Shown: positions 63,223 to 64,000 of the stretch, in pieces
How positions within the stretch are numbered: the stretch's first letter is position 1
Layout: each line of letters begins with the position of its first letter
DNA from: Sporichthya brevicatena
Lineage (GTDB): Bacteria; Actinomycetota; Actinomycetes; Sporichthyales; Sporichthyaceae
Length of the DNA: 64,000 bases
Assembly (NCBI RefSeq): GCF_039525035.1
Contig: NZ_BAAAHE010000026.1
Span: 62,001-126,000 of the forward strand
Direction: 5' to 3'
Translations under genes and position numbers: made by a program
The notes under the pieces: generated by a model
Told to the model about the DNA's origin: nothing
What the model saw: only the letters and a program-made list of their open reading frames with translations
Database searches by the model: none

Positions 63223-64000
63223 CGCGCGCTCGCGGCCATCCGCAGCCGATCGCCGAGCGCCAGCACGACGACGGCGGCGAGTCCCAGCGCGAGGGCGAGG
63301 ACGGCGAGGCCGTTGTTCGTGTCCCCGGAGGATCCGAGGGCGGCGTTCTGGGTGGCGGGCGACTGTGCGGGGACCAGGTTGGTGTCGGCCGGGACGTCAC
63401 TGGCGGGGACGTCACCGATGCCGGCGGAGACGGAGTCGACGGCCGGGGCGGACCCGGTCGAGCTGGGGACGACCGAGTTCGTGGACGGCAGCAGCGGGGC
63501 GATCGCGTTCGTCGCGGCGTCGAGGCCGTCCTCGAGCTCGACCAGCGCGGAGCGGGCGCTCACGCCGCCGATCTCGAGGCGACCGCCGCTGCGACCGCCG
63601 GCCCCGCCCACGAGGGCGTTGGCGACGATCTGGGCGGCCGCGGCGTCCGGGTTGGCGGCGATGACCGCCTCCATCAGCTGGGTGACCACCGGCGCGAGGG
63701 CGGCCGAGGCCTGGTTCGTCGGCTCGACGAGGGCCTCGGGGTTGCGGATCTGCAGGACGAGCGGGGCGACGGAGCCGCCGCCGGCGTCGGCGAGGTTGGT
63801 CGGGGCGTCGAGCACGAGGCCGAGCGGGGCCAGCTGCTGGTTGGCCTGGGCGAGGCTCGCGGCGAGCTCGGCGGGACTGTCGACCGGCAGGCTCTGACCC
63901 GCGACGGTCAGGGAGCCGATCGAGAAGCCCGAGGTGGCGCTCGCCTTGTTCTTCTGGTCGGCGACCCACCGCAGTCCGGTGAGGACGACCTGCCCGGCGC
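63219..64000 (-). CDS. Exported, C-terminally anchored protein of unknown function (5' end outside window)
   Basis: At least 260 residues; the frame is open to the right edge of the window. The visible part has a beta-rich segment (FSIGSLTVAGQSLPVD), a Gly-rich stretch (LVGGAGGRSGGRLEIGGVSA), a Ser/Thr/Pro/Ala-rich region, and one C-terminal membrane helix (LAVLALALGLAAVVVLALGD) followed by a basic tail RLRMAASAR. That fits a protein held on the outer face by its C-terminal anchor, without an LPXTG sortase site. It overlaps the binding protein by 4 bp, so it is the preceding gene of the same operon and probably part of the transporter. No named family recognised. Confidence 0.72.
   Translation of the reverse strand, partial: AGQVVLTGLRWVADQKNKASATSGFSIGSLTVAGQSLPVDSPAELAASLAQANQQLAPLGLVLDAPTNLADAGGGSVAPLVLQIRNPEALVEPTNQASAALAPVVTQLMEAVIAANPDAAAAQIVANALVGGAGGRSGGRLEIGGVSARSALVELEDGLDAATNAIAPLLPSTNSVVPSSTGSAPAVDSVSAGIGDVPASDVPADTNLVPAQSPATQNAALGSSGDTNNGLAVLALALGLAAVVVLALGDRLRMAASAR

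Overview
The window is a 64 kb, very GC-rich stretch that reads as the chromosome of an actinobacterium. Supporting signs are mihF between pyrF and gmk, a PriA that has lost its ATPase motifs, a DUF222-HNH family gene, a maleylpyruvate-isomerase-type metal-binding fold usually linked to mycothiol, frequent GTG starts and stop/start overlaps. I cannot name the genus; a Frankia/Sporichthya-like filamentous actinomycete is only a guess. Genes are dense and no intergenic gap exceeds about 300 bp. I saw no rRNA, tRNA, insertion sequence, prophage or CRISPR array.

Layout. (1) 1-10.6 kb: the end of pyrD, a two-domain M16 peptidase on the minus strand, a complete sulfate ABC transporter (cysPTWA) with palindromic sites in front, then the housekeeping run pyrF-mihF-gmk-rpoZ-coaBC. 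(2) 10.7-16.4 kb: a frameshifted DUF222-HNH gene, a DUF985 cupin, a PAP2 phosphatase, an MDMPI/SCP2 protein, metK and an exported alpha/beta hydrolase. A 72-bp near-perfect palindrome separates the last two. (3) 16.5-21.6 kb: priA-def-fmt-rsmB (replication restart, N-terminal formyl-Met handling and rRNA methylation). (4) 21.6-28.6 kb: a palindromic repeat block, a small membrane protein, two tandem KimA-type potassium permeases, and a KdpD/KdpE-like two-component system; this looks like a K+ homeostasis locus. (5) 28.5-36.6 kb: a secreted glycine-rich protein, rpe, the riboflavin genes ribD-ribE-ribBA-ribH, hisE-hisG, and two small membrane or SseB-like proteins. (6) 36.6-44.2 kb: an attenuator-like leader and infC-rpmI-rplT, an rRNA methyltransferase with a CTG start, a PAS histidine kinase and pheST. 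(7) 44.3-48.3 kb: an L,D-transpeptidase, a DUF2203 protein and a zinc/manganese ABC importer behind a 23-bp operator-like inverted repeat. (8) 48.3-52.1 kb: a tightly coupled minus-strand operon (wHTH-like protein, stand-alone PEP-mobilising domain protein, 2-hydroxyacid dehydrogenase, DUF1697). It faces a SRAP DNA-crosslink-sensing gene. (9) 52.9-57.1 kb: cell-envelope proteins (polysaccharide deacetylase, exported dienelactone hydrolase, an M15-like peptidase and its inactive-looking paralogue), with a 9-unit minisatellite. (10) 57.4-64 kb: a branched-chain-amino-acid-type ABC system in which both ATPases are fused into one protein and both permeases into another, with a membrane-anchored binding protein and a second anchored exported protein cut by the window edge.

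Most of the window is core metabolism and translation in a conserved order. The least explained material is the two families of intergenic palindromes (21.6/40.4 kb and 15.3/34.4/54.1 kb), the fused transporter with its anchored partner, the coupled operon at 48-52 kb, the active/inactive M15-like pair, and the potassium locus.
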